Shown: positions 1-8,799 of the stretch, piece by piece | How positions within the stretch are numbered: the stretch's first letter is position 1 | Layout of the letters: each line of letters opens with the position of its first letter | Assembly: GCF_000423545.1 (NCBI RefSeq) | Contig: NZ_AUIE01000021.1 | Coordinates: 1-64,000 of the forward strand | DNA length: 64,000 bases | Source: Metapseudomonas resinovorans DSM 21078 | Lineage (GTDB): Bacteria; Pseudomonadota; Gammaproteobacteria; Pseudomonadales; Pseudomonadaceae | Reading direction: 5' to 3' | Notes under the pieces: model-generated | What the model was told of the DNA's origin: nothing | Seen by the model: the letters and a program-made list of their open reading frames with translations, nothing else | Databases searched by the model: none | Position numbers and translations under genes: made by a program

Positions 1-42
1 CATGAATCGGAGGAACAGGCCTTGACACCGAGATCTTCATAG

Positions 43-68
43 AAGGGGCGAATTCATTCGCCCCTACA
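43..68. repeat. REP-like palindrome
   Basis: The core GGGGCGAA-ttca-TTCGCCCC (45-64) is a near-perfect hairpin followed by CTACAAG. Read on the minus strand it begins GTAGGGGCGAA, the form of many Pseudomonas REP elements. It lies just past the 3' end of the TM2 gene, where it may protect or end that transcript. The rest of bases 1-82 shows no gene. Confidence 0.7.
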
Positions 69-82
69 AGGAAAAGCACGGC

Positions 83-478
83 TCAGCGGGCGTTGAGCAC
101 CGACACCTGGGTGTTCAAGGTCCAGAAGTCGTAGAGCACGCCGATCAGGAAGAAACCGCCGGTGAGCAGGTAGAGGATGCCGCTGATCCACTTGCCCTGG
201 TACATGCGGTGTACGCCGAAGATGCCGAGGAAAGTCAGCAGGATCCAGGCGACGTTGTAGTCGTACTGGCCGGCGTTGAAGCGCAGGCTAGCCTCGCGGT
301 CCATGGACGGGATCAGGAACAGGTCGATGATCCAGCCGATGAAGAACAGGCCCAAGGTGAAGAACCAGATAGTCCCGGTCACCGGCTTGCCGTAGTAGAA
401 GCGGTGGGAACCGAGGAATCCAAAAATCCAGAGCAGGTAGCCGATGGCCTTGCTGTGGGTGTCCTGACGGGTGTTCAT
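83..478 (-). CDS. TM2 domain protein with two tandem TM2 units
   Basis: A 131-aa predicted inner-membrane protein. It has two copies of the TM2 pattern, each a short helix, an HRFY-like turn, a glycine-rich helix pair and a terminal aspartate. The first has GSHRFYYGK near residues 23-31 and IIDLF near 50. The second has GVHRMYQGK near 88-96 and LYDFW near 115. TM2 domains are found in bacteria and eukaryotes but their biochemical role is poorly defined. It lies downstream of pilU on the same strand, separated by a hairpin, so it may or may not share that transcript. Most TM2 proteins carry one unit, so this looks like an internal duplication. Confidence 0.85.
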   Translation of the reverse strand: MNTRQDTHSKAIGYLLWIFGFLGSHRFYYGKPVTGTIWFFTLGLFFIGWIIDLFLIPSMDREASLRFNAGQYDYNVAWILLTFLGIFGVHRMYQGKWISGILYLLTGGFFLIGVLYDFWTLNTQVSVLNAR

Positions 479-513
479 GCTGCCTCCTGCAGGGTGTGAA
501 TGTGTCCGGGCAC

Positions 514-542
514 GAAGAAGCCCGCCGAGGCGGGCTTCTTCT
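514..542 (-). terminator. Hairpin between pilU and the TM2 gene
   Basis: GAAGAAGCCCGCC and GCGGGCTTCTTC form a strong stem with a very short loop. There is only a weak T-rich tail on either strand (CTTCTT), so termination may be partial. It follows the pilU stop codon on the minus strand. Confidence 0.6.
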
Positions 543-554
543 TCGGGCGCGAGC

Positions 555-1700
555 TTAACGGAAGCGGCGACCCGGGTCTTCTTCCGAAACCTGCAGCGAC
601 AGGCCGTCGCTCATGTGCTGCAGGTGCTCGCCGTCAGTCTCCGAGCCCAGCTTGATCAGCAGGCGCAGGTCGTTCGCCGAATCGGCGTAGAGCAGGGCGT
701 CCTCGTAGGTGATCTCGCCCTGGGAATAAAGGTGGAAAAGCGCCTGGTCGAAGGTCTGCATGCCGTGCTCGGTGGAGCGCTTCATCAGCCCCTTGAGTTC
801 GTGCACCTCGCCCTTGCGGATCAGGTCGGCGGCCAGCGGGGTGTTCAGCAGCACTTCGATCACCGCACGGCGGCCCTTGCCATCCGGGGTCGGCACCAGT
901 TGCTGGGCGACGATGGCCTTGAGGTTCAGCGACAGGTCCATCCACACCTGCTGCTGCCGGTCGGCGGGGAAGAAGTTGATGATGCGGTCCAGCGCCTGGT
1001 TGGCGTTGTTGGCGTGCAGGGTGGCCAGGCACAGGTGGCCGGTTTCCGCGAAGGCGATGGCGTGGTCCATGGTCTCGCGGGTCCGCACCTCACCGATCAG
1101 GATCACGTCGGGCGCCTGGCGCAGGGTGTTCTTCAGGGCTACCTCGAACGACTCGGTATCAATACCCACTTCGCGCTGCGTAACGATGCAGCTCTGGTGC
1201 TGGTGGATGAACTCGATCGGGTCTTCGATGGAAATGATGTGGCCGCTGCTGTTCTTGTTGCGGTGACCGATCATTGCCGCCAGGGAGGTGGACTTGCCGG
1301 TACCGGTGGCGCCGACGAACAGCACCAGGCCGCGCTTGGTCAGCGACAGCTTCTTGAGGATTTCCGGCAGCTTCAGCTCGTCGATGGTGGGAATGGTGGT
1401 CTCGATCCGGCGCAGCACCATGCCCACCAGGTTGCGCTGATAGAAGGCACTGACCCGGAAGCGGCCGATGCCCCGCGCGCTGATGGCGAAGTTGCACTCG
1501 TGGTTTTCGGCGAACTCACGGCGCTGCTGCTCGTTCATCACGCCGATCACGGTTTCCCGCGTCATTTCCGGCGACATCGGGTTCTTGGTCACCGGCATGA
1601 TCTTGCCGTTGACCTTCATCGACGGCGGCACGCCTGCCGTGATGAAGAGGTCGGAACCGCCTTTTTCCACCATCAGGCGCAACAGTTTCTCGAATTCCAT
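555..1700 (-). CDS. pilU: Type IV pilus retraction ATPase PilU
   Basis: A 381-aa cytoplasmic secretion ATPase of the PilT/GspE family. It works with PilT to depolymerise the pilus and power twitching. The Walker A motif GATGTGKST has its lysine at residue 136. A Walker B region (DVILIGEVR) and the histidine-rich TGHLCLATLHANNA segment follow. The ATG at 1700 lies 27 bases from the pilT stop, giving a pilT-pilU pair with pilT first. The C-terminal tail is longer than PilT's and ends in EEDPGRRFR, as expected for PilU. In known systems PilU depends on PilT for its action. Confidence 0.97.
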   Translation of the reverse strand: MEFEKLLRLMVEKGGSDLFITAGVPPSMKVNGKIMPVTKNPMSPEMTRETVIGVMNEQQRREFAENHECNFAISARGIGRFRVSAFYQRNLVGMVLRRIETTIPTIDELKLPEILKKLSLTKRGLVLFVGATGTGKSTSLAAMIGHRNKNSSGHIISIEDPIEFIHQHQSCIVTQREVGIDTESFEVALKNTLRQAPDVILIGEVRTRETMDHAIAFAETGHLCLATLHANNANQALDRIINFFPADRQQQVWMDLSLNLKAIVAQQLVPTPDGKGRRAVIEVLLNTPLAADLIRKGEVHELKGLMKRSTEHGMQTFDQALFHLYSQGEITYEDALLYADSANDLRLLIKLGSETDGEHLQHMSDGLSLQVSEEDPGRRFR

Positions 1701-1727
1701 GACGTTCTCGCTGGCCGCTCAGGCGGA

Positions 1728-2762
1728 TCAGAAATTTTCTGGGCTCTTGGCCTTTTCCCGTGCGCTCTCGCGGCTGACCAGCCCCTTGGCGACCAGCCCT
1801 TTGAGGCACATGTCGAGGGTCTGCATGCCGAGCGAGCCACCGGTCTGAATGGCGGAATACATTTGCGCCACCTTGTCTTCGCGAATCAGGTTACGGATGG
1901 CCGGGGTGCCGATCATGATCTCGTGAGCCGCCACCCGGCCGCCGCCGATCTTCTTCAGCAGGGTTTGGGAAATCACCGACTGCAGGGATTCGGAAAGCAT
2001 GGAGCGGACCATGGACTTTTCCTCGGCGGGGAACACGTCGACCACCCGGTCGATGGTCTTGGCCGCGGAGGTGGTGTGCAGGGTGCCGAACACCAGGTGC
2101 CCGGTTTCCGCTGCGGTCAGCGCCAGGCGGATGGTTTCCAGGTCACGCATCTCGCCCACCAGGATGATGTCCGGGTCTTCACGCAGGGCCGAGCGCAAGG
2201 CTTCGTTGAAGCCGAGCGTATCGCGGTGCACTTCCCGCTGGTTGATCAGGCACTTCTTCGACTCGTGGACGAATTCGATCGGGTCTTCCACGGTGAGGAT
2301 GTGGTGGTACTTGGTGCTGTTCAGGTAGTCGAGCATCGCCGCCAGGGTGGTGGACTTGCCCGAACCGGTCGGGCCGGTGACCAGCACCAGGCCACGGGGA
2401 ACGTCGGAGATTTTCTTGAAGATCTCGCCCATACCCAGGTCTTCCATGCTCAGCACCTTGGAGGGAATGGTCCGGAACACGGCGCCGGCGCCACGGTTCT
2501 GGTTGAAGGCGTTGACCCGGAAACGCGCGACGCCAGGAACTTCGAAGGAGAAGTCGGTCTCGAGGAACTCCTCGAAATCCTTGCGCTGCTTGTCGTTCAT
2601 GATGTCGTAGATCAGCGCGTGGACCTGCTTGTGGTCCAGGGCCGGCAGGTTGATCCGACGCACATCGCCATCGACGCGAATCATCGGTGGCAGGCCGGCC
2701 GAGAGATGCAGGTCCGAAGCGCCCTGCTTGGCGCTGAAGGCAAGCAGCTCAGTAATGTCCAT
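1728..2762 (-). CDS. pilT: Type IV pilus retraction ATPase PilT
   Basis: A 344-aa hexameric ATPase that drives pilus retraction at the inner-membrane base of the type IV pilus. Visible motifs are Walker A GPTGSGKST (K136), the Asp-box/Walker B stretch DIILVGEMRD, the His-box TGHLVFGTLHT and the C-terminal AIRNLIRE motif that is specific to PilT retraction motors. I chose the ATG at 2762 (MDITELLAF) over an in-frame TTG 12 bases upstream because it gives the usual family N-terminus and length. It is transcribed divergently from yggS and is the first gene of the pilT-pilU pair. Confidence 0.98.
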   Translation of the reverse strand: MDITELLAFSAKQGASDLHLSAGLPPMIRVDGDVRRINLPALDHKQVHALIYDIMNDKQRKDFEEFLETDFSFEVPGVARFRVNAFNQNRGAGAVFRTIPSKVLSMEDLGMGEIFKKISDVPRGLVLVTGPTGSGKSTTLAAMLDYLNSTKYHHILTVEDPIEFVHESKKCLINQREVHRDTLGFNEALRSALREDPDIILVGEMRDLETIRLALTAAETGHLVFGTLHTTSAAKTIDRVVDVFPAEEKSMVRSMLSESLQSVISQTLLKKIGGGRVAAHEIMIGTPAIRNLIREDKVAQMYSAIQTGGSLGMQTLDMCLKGLVAKGLVSRESAREKAKSPENF

Positions 2763-2925
2763 TCGGTTCCCCAATTCGAAGCAAACGGTTTGCAGACCGC
2801 TGAATGATCACTGCGCCGGGCCCGCGGCTATCGAAGCCGACCAGCCTGGCCGTCGCTCGCTACATTTTTCAGCGGCAGTTAGAATGCCGCAGACCCCACT
2901 CAGGCCGGGCTGTAGAGCGCAGGTA
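2763..2925. promoter_or_regulatory. Divergent promoter region pilT / yggS
   Basis: This 163-base intergenic region must hold the start signals for pilT (minus) and the yggS operon (plus). A TAGAAT at 2880-2885 could be a -10 for yggS, but no good -35 is properly spaced. No operator palindrome stood out. Confidence 0.4.
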
Positions 2926-3621
2926 ATGTCCACGATAGCAGACAATATTGCAAAGGTTCGCGCGCGTATCCGTGAGGCGGCGCAAGCCTCTGGGCGAGAA
3001 TTTTCGAGCATCGGCCTGCTGGCCGTGAGCAAGACCAAACCCGCTGCAGCCATCCGCGAGGCCTTTGCCGCTGGCGTGGCTGATTTCGGCGAGAACTACC
3101 TGCAGGAAGCCCTGACCAAGCAGACCGAGCTCACCGACCTGGCGCTGACCTGGCATTTCATCGGCCCTATCCAGTCGAACAAGACCAAATCCATTGCCGA
3201 ACATTTCCACTGGGTGCACTCGGTGGATCGTTTGAAGATCGCTGAGCGCCTCTCCGCCCAGCGCCCGCCACACCTGGCGCCGCTGAACATCTGCCTGCAG
3301 GTGAACGTCAGCGGAGAAGCCAGCAAGTCCGGCTGCGCCCCTGAAGAGCTGCCGGCCCTGGCCGCTGCCGTGGCCGAACTGCCGAACCTGCGCCTGCGCG
3401 GCCTGATGGCCATCCCGGAGCCCACTGACGACCTGGCGCAGCAGCACGCCGCCTTCGCCCGCCTGCGTCAGTTGCAGGCCGCACTGAACCCCGCCCTGGA
3501 CACCCTGTCCATGGGCATGAGCCATGACCTCGAAGCGGCCATCGCCGAAGGCGCCACCTGGGTGCGGATCGGCACCGCGCTGTTCGGCGCCCGCGACTAT
3601 GGCCAGCCCTCGCATTCATAA
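2926..3621 (+). CDS. yggS: PLP homeostasis protein YggS (COG0325, PLPBP family)
   Basis: A 231-aa protein with an alanine-racemase-like barrel that binds pyridoxal 5'-phosphate without known catalysis and helps balance the vitamin B6 pool. The PLP lysine is K36 in AVSKTKP. Other family signatures are FGENYLQEA, HFIGPIQSNK and the C-terminal MGMSHDLEAAI plus VRIGTALFG. The ATG at 2926 matches the family length; the reading frame stays open further upstream but that part is not conserved-looking. proC follows 10 bases later, a classic gene pair, and yggT and yggU complete the operon. Confidence 0.95.
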   Translation: MSTIADNIAKVRARIREAAQASGREFSSIGLLAVSKTKPAAAIREAFAAGVADFGENYLQEALTKQTELTDLALTWHFIGPIQSNKTKSIAEHFHWVHSVDRLKIAERLSAQRPPHLAPLNICLQVNVSGEASKSGCAPEELPALAAAVAELPNLRLRGLMAIPEPTDDLAQQHAAFARLRQLQAALNPALDTLSMGMSHDLEAAIAEGATWVRIGTALFGARDYGQPSHS

Positions 3622-3631
3622 GGAAGCATTC

Positions 3632-4450
3632 ATGAGCACTCCCCGCATCGCATTCATCGGCGCCGGCAACATGGCCGCCAGCCTGATCGGCGGCCTGCGC
3701 GCCCAGGGCATTGCCGCCGACCACATCCGCGCCAGCGATCCAGGCGCCGAGCAGCGCGCGAAGGTTGCTGCCGAGCACGGCATCAAGGTCGTGGAAAGCA
3801 ACGCCGAAGCCGTGCAGGACGCCGATGTGGTGGTCCTGGCAACCAAGCCGCAGGTCATGAAGACCGTCTGCCAGGCCCTGGCGCCGAGCCTCAAGGACGG
3901 CCAGTTGGTCGTTTCCATAGCCGCCGGCATCACCTGTGCCAGCCTGGCCGCCTGGCTCGGCGCCCGCCCGATCGTACGCTGCATGCCCAACACCCCGGCG
4001 CTACTGCGCCAGGGCGTCAGCGGCCTGTACGCCAACGCCGAGGTCAGCGCCGCCCAGCGCGAGCAGGCCGAGCAACTGCTGTCTGCCGTGGGCATCGCCC
4101 TCTGGCTGGAAGAAGAGAAGCTGATCGACGCGGTGACCGCCGTGTCCGGCAGCGGTCCGGCCTACTTCTTCCTGTTGATGGAGGCCATGACTGCCGCCGG
4201 CGAGAAACTGGGGCTGCCCCGCGCCACCGCCGAGCAGTTGACCCTGCAGACGGCCTTGGGCGCCGCGCACATGGCGGTTTCCAGCGACGTGGATGCTGCC
4301 GAGCTGCGTCGCCGCGTCACCTCGCCCAACGGCACCACCGAAGCGGCAATCAAGACTTTCCAGGCCGGCGGCTTCGAAGCCCTGGTGCAACAGGCCCTGA
4401 ACGCCGCCGACCGGCGTTCGGCTGAACTGGCCGAACAACTCGGCCAATAA
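3632..4450 (+). CDS. proC: Pyrroline-5-carboxylate reductase ProC
   Basis: A 272-aa cytoplasmic enzyme that catalyses the last step of proline synthesis, reducing 1-pyrroline-5-carboxylate with NAD(P)H. The N-terminus has the Rossmann motif FIGAGNMA. RCMPNTPAL and AVSGSGPAYFFLLMEAM are the expected substrate and dimer motifs, and TSPNGTTEAAI lies near the C-terminus. The ATG at 3632 follows a good AAGGA ribosome site (3620-3624). It sits between yggS and yggT in a close-packed operon. Confidence 0.97.
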   Translation: MSTPRIAFIGAGNMAASLIGGLRAQGIAADHIRASDPGAEQRAKVAAEHGIKVVESNAEAVQDADVVVLATKPQVMKTVCQALAPSLKDGQLVVSIAAGITCASLAAWLGARPIVRCMPNTPALLRQGVSGLYANAEVSAAQREQAEQLLSAVGIALWLEEEKLIDAVTAVSGSGPAYFFLLMEAMTAAGEKLGLPRATAEQLTLQTALGAAHMAVSSDVDAAELRRRVTSPNGTTEAAIKTFQAGGFEALVQQALNAADRRSAELAEQLGQ

Positions 4451-4460
4451 GGAGCTTTCG

Positions 4461-5054
4461 ATGACCGGACTCAACACCGCAGCCATCTACGTGATCCAGA
4501 CCCTCGGCAGCCTCTACCTGCTGATCGTCCTGCTGCGTTTCATCCTGCAACTGGTGCGCGCCGACTTCTACAACCCCCTGAGCCAGTTCGTGGTACGTGC
4601 CACCAAGCCGCTGCTCAACCCGCTGCGCAAGATCATCCCCGGCCTGGGCGGACTGGATCTCGCCTCCCTGGCGCTGGCCATCCTCGTCCAGCTGCTGCTG
4701 ATGGTCATCACCCTGACCCTGATGGGCTACGGCGTCGGCGGCTACCTACTGCAGTTGCTGATCTGGTCGATCATCGGCGTCACCTCGCTGTTCCTGAAGG
4801 TGTTCTTCTTCGCCCTGATCATCAGCGTGATCCTGTCCTGGGTCGCCCCGGGCAGCTACAACCCCGGCGCCCAGTTGGTGAACCAGATCTGCGAGCCGTT
4901 GCTGATGCCGTTCCGCAAGCTGCTGCCGAACCTCGGCGGCCTGGATATTTCGCCGATCTTCGCCTTTATTGCGCTGAAGCTGCTGGACATGCTGGTGATC
5001 GGCAACCTGGCTACCATGACCGGCATGCCGCAGATTCTCAGCCCCTTCCTATGA
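4461..5054 (+). CDS. yggT: YggT family membrane protein
   Basis: A 197-aa inner-membrane protein with two YGGT units, each made of hydrophobic helices and a conserved loop. The repeated loops are FYNPLSQFVVRATKPLLNPL and a later copy around NPGAQLVNQICEPLLMPFRK. The family is conserved beside proC and yggS and has been linked to osmotic or ion homeostasis, but its function is not firmly known. AAGGAG precedes the ATG. It overlaps yggU by 4 bases (ATGA), so the two are translationally coupled. Confidence 0.92.
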   Translation: MTGLNTAAIYVIQTLGSLYLLIVLLRFILQLVRADFYNPLSQFVVRATKPLLNPLRKIIPGLGGLDLASLALAILVQLLLMVITLTLMGYGVGGYLLQLLIWSIIGVTSLFLKVFFFALIISVILSWVAPGSYNPGAQLVNQICEPLLMPFRKLLPNLGGLDISPIFAFIALKLLDMLVIGNLATMTGMPQILSPFL

Positions 5055-5347
5055 CCTGGTTCCGCTGGGCAGGCGAGGACCTGATCCTCGACTGCCATTT
5101 GCAGCCCAAGGCGAGCCGTGATGAGTTCGCCGGGCTGCACGGCGAGCGCCTGAAGATTCGCCTTACCGCCCCGCCGGTGGAGGGCAAGGCTAATGCCCAG
5201 TTGATGGCGTTCCTGGCGGACGCCTTCGGTGTCGCCAAGAGCCAGGTGAGCCTGGAAAGCGGCGAACTGAACCGCCAGAAGCGCGTGCGCATCCAGCGCC
5301 CGCGCACCCTTCCCGGTCTGCCCGGACTGACCGCTCGGCAACCCTGA
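5051..5347 (+). CDS. DUF167 / YggU family protein
   Basis: A 98-aa small cytoplasmic protein of the DUF167 (YggU) family. The signature LQPKASRDEFAGLHGERLKIRLTAPP region and EGKANAQLMAFLA are clear, as is a basic C-terminal stretch after SLESGELNRQKRVRI. Its role is unknown; structures show a small alpha/beta fold. It is the last gene of the yggS-proC-yggT-yggU operon. Confidence 0.9.
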   Translation: MTWFRWAGEDLILDCHLQPKASRDEFAGLHGERLKIRLTAPPVEGKANAQLMAFLADAFGVAKSQVSLESGELNRQKRVRIQRPRTLPGLPGLTARQP

Positions 5348-5380
5348 CCGACCTTAAGGCGGGCTTAGCGCGCCCGGCAA

Positions 5381-5408
5381 TTGACGGCCAAAACCCAAGG
5401 CGCATAAT
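5381..5408 (+). promoter_or_regulatory. Sigma70-type promoter for the dynamin-like gene
   Basis: TTGACG (5381-5386) and CATAAT (5403-5408) are separated by 16 bases, close to consensus. Transcription would start near 5414, giving a leader of about 140 bases before the ATG at 5558. Confidence 0.65.
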
Positions 5409-5557
5409 GCCGAGCAATGACCCGCTGGCACTCTGCCTTTACCGCACGCCGGAGCAAGTCCCCGGACGGCGCCGTATGACCACCAGCATCGTCGACAACC
5501 GAATTCGAAGTTCGTCCATTCCCGTACGCAGGATGCGTGATCGCGAGGAGAGTCTGA

Positions 5558-7546
5558 ATGAGCATGGAGCGTCTCAGTCAGCAAGTCGACGCCTACGTTG
5601 CCTGGAAACGTGAGCTGCTGCGGGAGATCACCCGTTACCGGAGCTGGCTGGAGCACAACCGGCTGAATTCCGACGCGCTCTCGGCCAAGCTGGAACGGGC
5701 ACAGCGCCTGCTCCGCACCGATCACATCACCCTGGCCTTCGTCGGCGAGTTCTCCCGCGGCAAGACCGAGCTGATCAACAGCCTGTTCTTCTCCGAGTTC
5801 GGCCAGCGCATGCTGCCGTCCCAGGCCGGGCGCACCACCATGTGCCCCACCGAGCTGTTCTACGACCCCCGCTCCGAGCGCTCCTACATCCGCCTGCTGC
5901 CCATCGAATCGCGCACCGCCTCCGCCAGCGTGGCCCAGTTCAAGCGCGCACCGCGGCACTGGGTGAACATCCCGCTCGACCCGAGCGACCCGGACAACAT
6001 GATCCAGGCCTTTGCCCAGGTGGCGCGGACCAAGCCAATGCCGGTCGAGCAGGCCATCCAGCTCGGTTTCCATCCGGACATGCTCGACCCCACCGGCCGC
6101 CCGGGCGAAGTGATGGTGCCGGCCTGGCGTCACGCCATGGTCAACTTCGACCACCCGCTGCTGCGCCAAGGCCTGCGCATCCTCGACACCCCCGGCCTGA
6201 ACGCCCTCGGCAGCGAGCCCGAACTGACCCTGTCGATGCTGCCCAGCGCCCAAGCCATCATCTTCCTGCTCTCGGCCGATACCGGCGTCACCGCCAGCGA
6301 CATGAGCGTCTGGAAGCAGCACATCCGTCAGCTGGACGAGGACACCCAGTCCCATCTCTTTGCCGTGCTGAACAAGATCGACGTGCTGTGGGATGACCTG
6401 GCCGGCGAGACCTTCGTGCAGAACGCCATTCGCCGCATCCAGGAATCGACCGCCCGGCAGCTCGGCATCCGCAGTGACGAAGTGCTGCCACTGTCGGCCA
6501 AGCAGGCGCTGCTGGCCAAGGTGCGCAAGGACAGTGAGCTGCTCGCCCGCAGCCAGATCAGCACCCTCGAAGAGCTGCTCTGCGACCGGATCGTCACGCA
6601 AAAGGAACGCCTGATCGAAGACCATGTGGCGCATCAGATGCTGACGTTGCTGCAGAACAACCTGCATGTGCTCAACCTGCGCCTGGAGAAGGTCCGCGAG
6701 CAGCAGGCGATGCTCGACAACCACCAGCAGGACAACGGCCAGATGCTGTTCGAGCTGACCGCACGCACCAAGGAAGACCATGCCCAGCACCATCGTCGCC
6801 TGCTCGGCCTGAAGACCAACCAGCGCCTGCTCAAGCGCCAGGGCGATGTCCTGCGCAACGCCGCACGCACGGAGCGCCTGGACGAGCACCTGGCACGCCT
6901 GCGCCGCGAACTCACCGGCAGCTGGACCACCGTTGGCATCAATCAGAGCATCCTGCACTTCTTCCGTTCGCTGGAGCATGACCTGCGCAGCCTGGAGCAC
7001 GAGGCTGACATGGCCAACAAGATGGTCGCGGCCATCTACCGCCGGCACAACGAAGAGAACCCGCTGAACGGCGTCGATGCACCGCAGTTCAATGTCCAGC
7101 GCTACCTGCGCGAGATTGCCCAGCTACGCACCAAGGCCGATCAATTCCGTCTGCACCCGAAGACCCTGCTGACCGAACAACGCCAGCTCGGCAAGCGCTT
7201 CTTCGACACCCTGGTGCAGGAAGTCATCGGCATGCACCAGCGCCTGCGCCTGGAGGTCGCACAGTGGGCCAGCGACGCGCTGATGCCGTTGATGCAGCAC
7301 ACCCTGGAACACAAGCAGTTGCTGGAAACCCACATGCTGCGGCTCAAGGCCCTGGCCCAGGAAACCCAGCTCACTCGCCAGCGCGGCCAGCAGTTGGAAC
7401 GCTATACCGAAGAGCTGGAGCAGCAGATCACCGAGGCCAACGAAATGCTGCGCACCTTCCGCCTCCCCTCACCCATGCGCCGTATGGGCAAGGTGGTCAA
7501 TCTGCCGGTGGTGCCCCGCAAACAGCGTGGCAACGAGTCCGCCTGA
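5558..7546 (+). CDS. Dynamin-like GTPase
   Basis: A 662-aa protein with an N-terminal helical segment and a dynamin-family GTPase domain. G1 is GEFSRGKT (residues 63-70), a threonine-rich switch follows (AGRTTMCPTE), G3 is DTPG (210-213) and G4 is NKID (272-275). The C-terminal 350 residues are predicted to be long helices rich in Q, R, E and L, as in bacterial dynamin-like stalks. No transmembrane segment is evident. Bacterial relatives remodel or tether membranes; the substrate of this one is unknown. GAGGAG precedes the ATG. It is a single-gene unit between yggU and metX, with a strong promoter and terminator. Unlike many bacterial dynamins it is not in a tandem pair. Confidence 0.88.
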   Translation: MSMERLSQQVDAYVAWKRELLREITRYRSWLEHNRLNSDALSAKLERAQRLLRTDHITLAFVGEFSRGKTELINSLFFSEFGQRMLPSQAGRTTMCPTELFYDPRSERSYIRLLPIESRTASASVAQFKRAPRHWVNIPLDPSDPDNMIQAFAQVARTKPMPVEQAIQLGFHPDMLDPTGRPGEVMVPAWRHAMVNFDHPLLRQGLRILDTPGLNALGSEPELTLSMLPSAQAIIFLLSADTGVTASDMSVWKQHIRQLDEDTQSHLFAVLNKIDVLWDDLAGETFVQNAIRRIQESTARQLGIRSDEVLPLSAKQALLAKVRKDSELLARSQISTLEELLCDRIVTQKERLIEDHVAHQMLTLLQNNLHVLNLRLEKVREQQAMLDNHQQDNGQMLFELTARTKEDHAQHHRRLLGLKTNQRLLKRQGDVLRNAARTERLDEHLARLRRELTGSWTTVGINQSILHFFRSLEHDLRSLEHEADMANKMVAAIYRRHNEENPLNGVDAPQFNVQRYLREIAQLRTKADQFRLHPKTLLTEQRQLGKRFFDTLVQEVIGMHQRLRLEVAQWASDALMPLMQHTLEHKQLLETHMLRLKALAQETQLTRQRGQQLERYTEELEQQITEANEMLRTFRLPSPMRRMGKVVNLPVVPRKQRGNESA

Positions 7547-7577
7547 ACGCCCGCAGCGCCTGATTATTCAACGCTTT

Positions 7578-7618
7578 AGCCGCCGCCCCCTGCGCTTGCC
7601 GCAGGGGGCGGCGCTCTT
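7578..7618 (+). terminator. Rho-independent terminator after the dynamin-like gene
   Basis: CGCCGCCCCCTGC, a short loop and GCAGGGGGCGGCG form a long GC-rich stem, followed by TCTTTA. It separates the dynamin-like gene from metX. Confidence 0.8.
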
Positions 7619-7656
7619 TAGACTGGCGCCCTTCCCAGATTGAGAGCAGGGTCGCG

Positions 7657-8796
7657 ATGCCCACCGCCATTCCCGCAGATTCCGTCGGCCTGGTCACCCC
7701 CCAGGTGCAACGCTTCAGCGACCCGCTGGCACTCGCCTGCGGCCGAAGCCTGGCCGACTACGAACTGGTCTTTGAAACCTACGGCGAACTGAACGCAGAC
7801 CGCAGCAATGCGGTGCTGATCTGCCATGCGTTGTCCGGCCATCACCACGCCGCCGGTTACCACAGCATGGAAGACCGCAAGCCGGGGTGGTGGGACAGCT
7901 GCATCGGCCCGGGCAAGCCCATCGACACCCTGAAGTTCTTCGTCGTCAGCCTGAACAACCTCGGCGGTTGCAACGGTTCCACCGGGCCATCCAGCATCAA
8001 CCCGGCGACCGGCACGCCCTTCGGCGCCGACTTCCCGGTGATGACGGTGGAAGACTGGGTCAACAGCCAAGCCCGCCTGGCCGACACCCTCGGCATCCAG
8101 CAATGGGCCGCCGTGGTAGGCGGCAGCCTCGGCGGCATGCAGGCCCTGCAGTGGACCATCAGCTACCCGGACCGCGTGCGCCACTGCCTGGCCATTGCCT
8201 CGGCCCCCAAGCTCTCGGCTCAGAACATCGCCTTCAACGAAGTGGCGCGCCAGGCCATCCTCACCGATCCGGACTTCCACGGCGGTCACTTCCAGGACCA
8301 GGGCGTGATCCCCAAGCGCGGCCTGATGCTGGCACGCATGGTCGGCCACATTACCTACCTGTCGGATGACGCCATGGGCGAGAAATTCGGCCGCGGCCTG
8401 AAGAGCGAGAAACTCAACTACGACTTCCACAGCGTGGAATTCCAGGTCGAAAGCTACCTGCGCTATCAGGGCGAAGAGTTCTCCGGACGCTTCGACGCCA
8501 ACACCTACCTGCTGATGACCAAGGCGCTGGACTACTTCGACCCTGCCGCCGCCCATGACGGCGACCTCGCGCGCACCCTGGCCGGGGCCAAGGCGGACTT
8601 CTGCGTGATGTCTTTCACCACCGACTGGCGCTTCTCCCCGGCCCGTTCGCGAGAGATCGTCGACGCCCTGACCGCGGCAAGGAAGAACGTCTGCTACCTG
8701 GAAATCGACGCCCCGCAGGGCCACGATGCCTTCCTTATTCCGATTCCGCGTTACCTCCAGGCCTTCAGCAGCTACATGAACAGGATTGTGGTGTAA
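7657..8796 (+). CDS. metX: Homoserine O-acyltransferase MetX (probably succinyl)
   Basis: A 379-aa alpha/beta-hydrolase-fold enzyme that acylates L-homoserine in methionine synthesis. The nucleophile is S157 in [11 protein letters not shown] and the C-terminal catalytic histidine is in APQGHDAFL. The [12 protein letters not shown] loop is typical. In Pseudomonas, MetX enzymes are generally homoserine O-succinyltransferases despite belonging to the acetyltransferase family; that substrate call is from family knowledge, not visible here. metW begins 3 bases after the stop, the conserved metXW arrangement. Confidence 0.95.
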   Translation: MPTAIPADSVGLVTPQVQRFSDPLALACGRSLADYELVFETYGELNADRSNAVLICHALSGHHHAAGYHSMEDRKPGWWDSCIGPGKPIDTLKFFVVSLNNLGGCNGSTGPSSINPATGTPFGADFPVMTVEDWVNSQARLADTLGIQQWAAVVGGSLGGMQALQWTISYPDRVRHCLAIASAPKLSAQNIAFNEVARQAILTDPDFHGGHFQDQGVIPKRGLMLARMVGHITYLSDDAMGEKFGRGLKSEKLNYDFHSVEFQVESYLRYQGEEFSGRFDANTYLLMTKALDYFDPAAAHDGDLARTLAGAKADFCVMSFTTDWRFSPARSREIVDALTAARKNVCYLEIDAPQGHDAFLIPIPRYLQAFSSYMNRIVV

Positions 8797-8799
8797 CCC

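Noticed and set aside
471-2807. A 778-codon open frame on the plus strand
   Set aside because: It is antisense to pilU and pilT, which have full family motifs. Its composition (many H, Q, G, V, L) is the usual shadow of GC-rich coding sequence.
5407-5613. An upstream open frame in the leader of the dynamin-like gene
   Set aside because: Its first ATG overlaps the -10 region, so it would not be transcribed, and it has no ribosome site.
5354-7048. A 564-codon minus-strand frame
   Set aside because: It lies opposite the dynamin-like gene and has no recognisable motif; a shadow frame.
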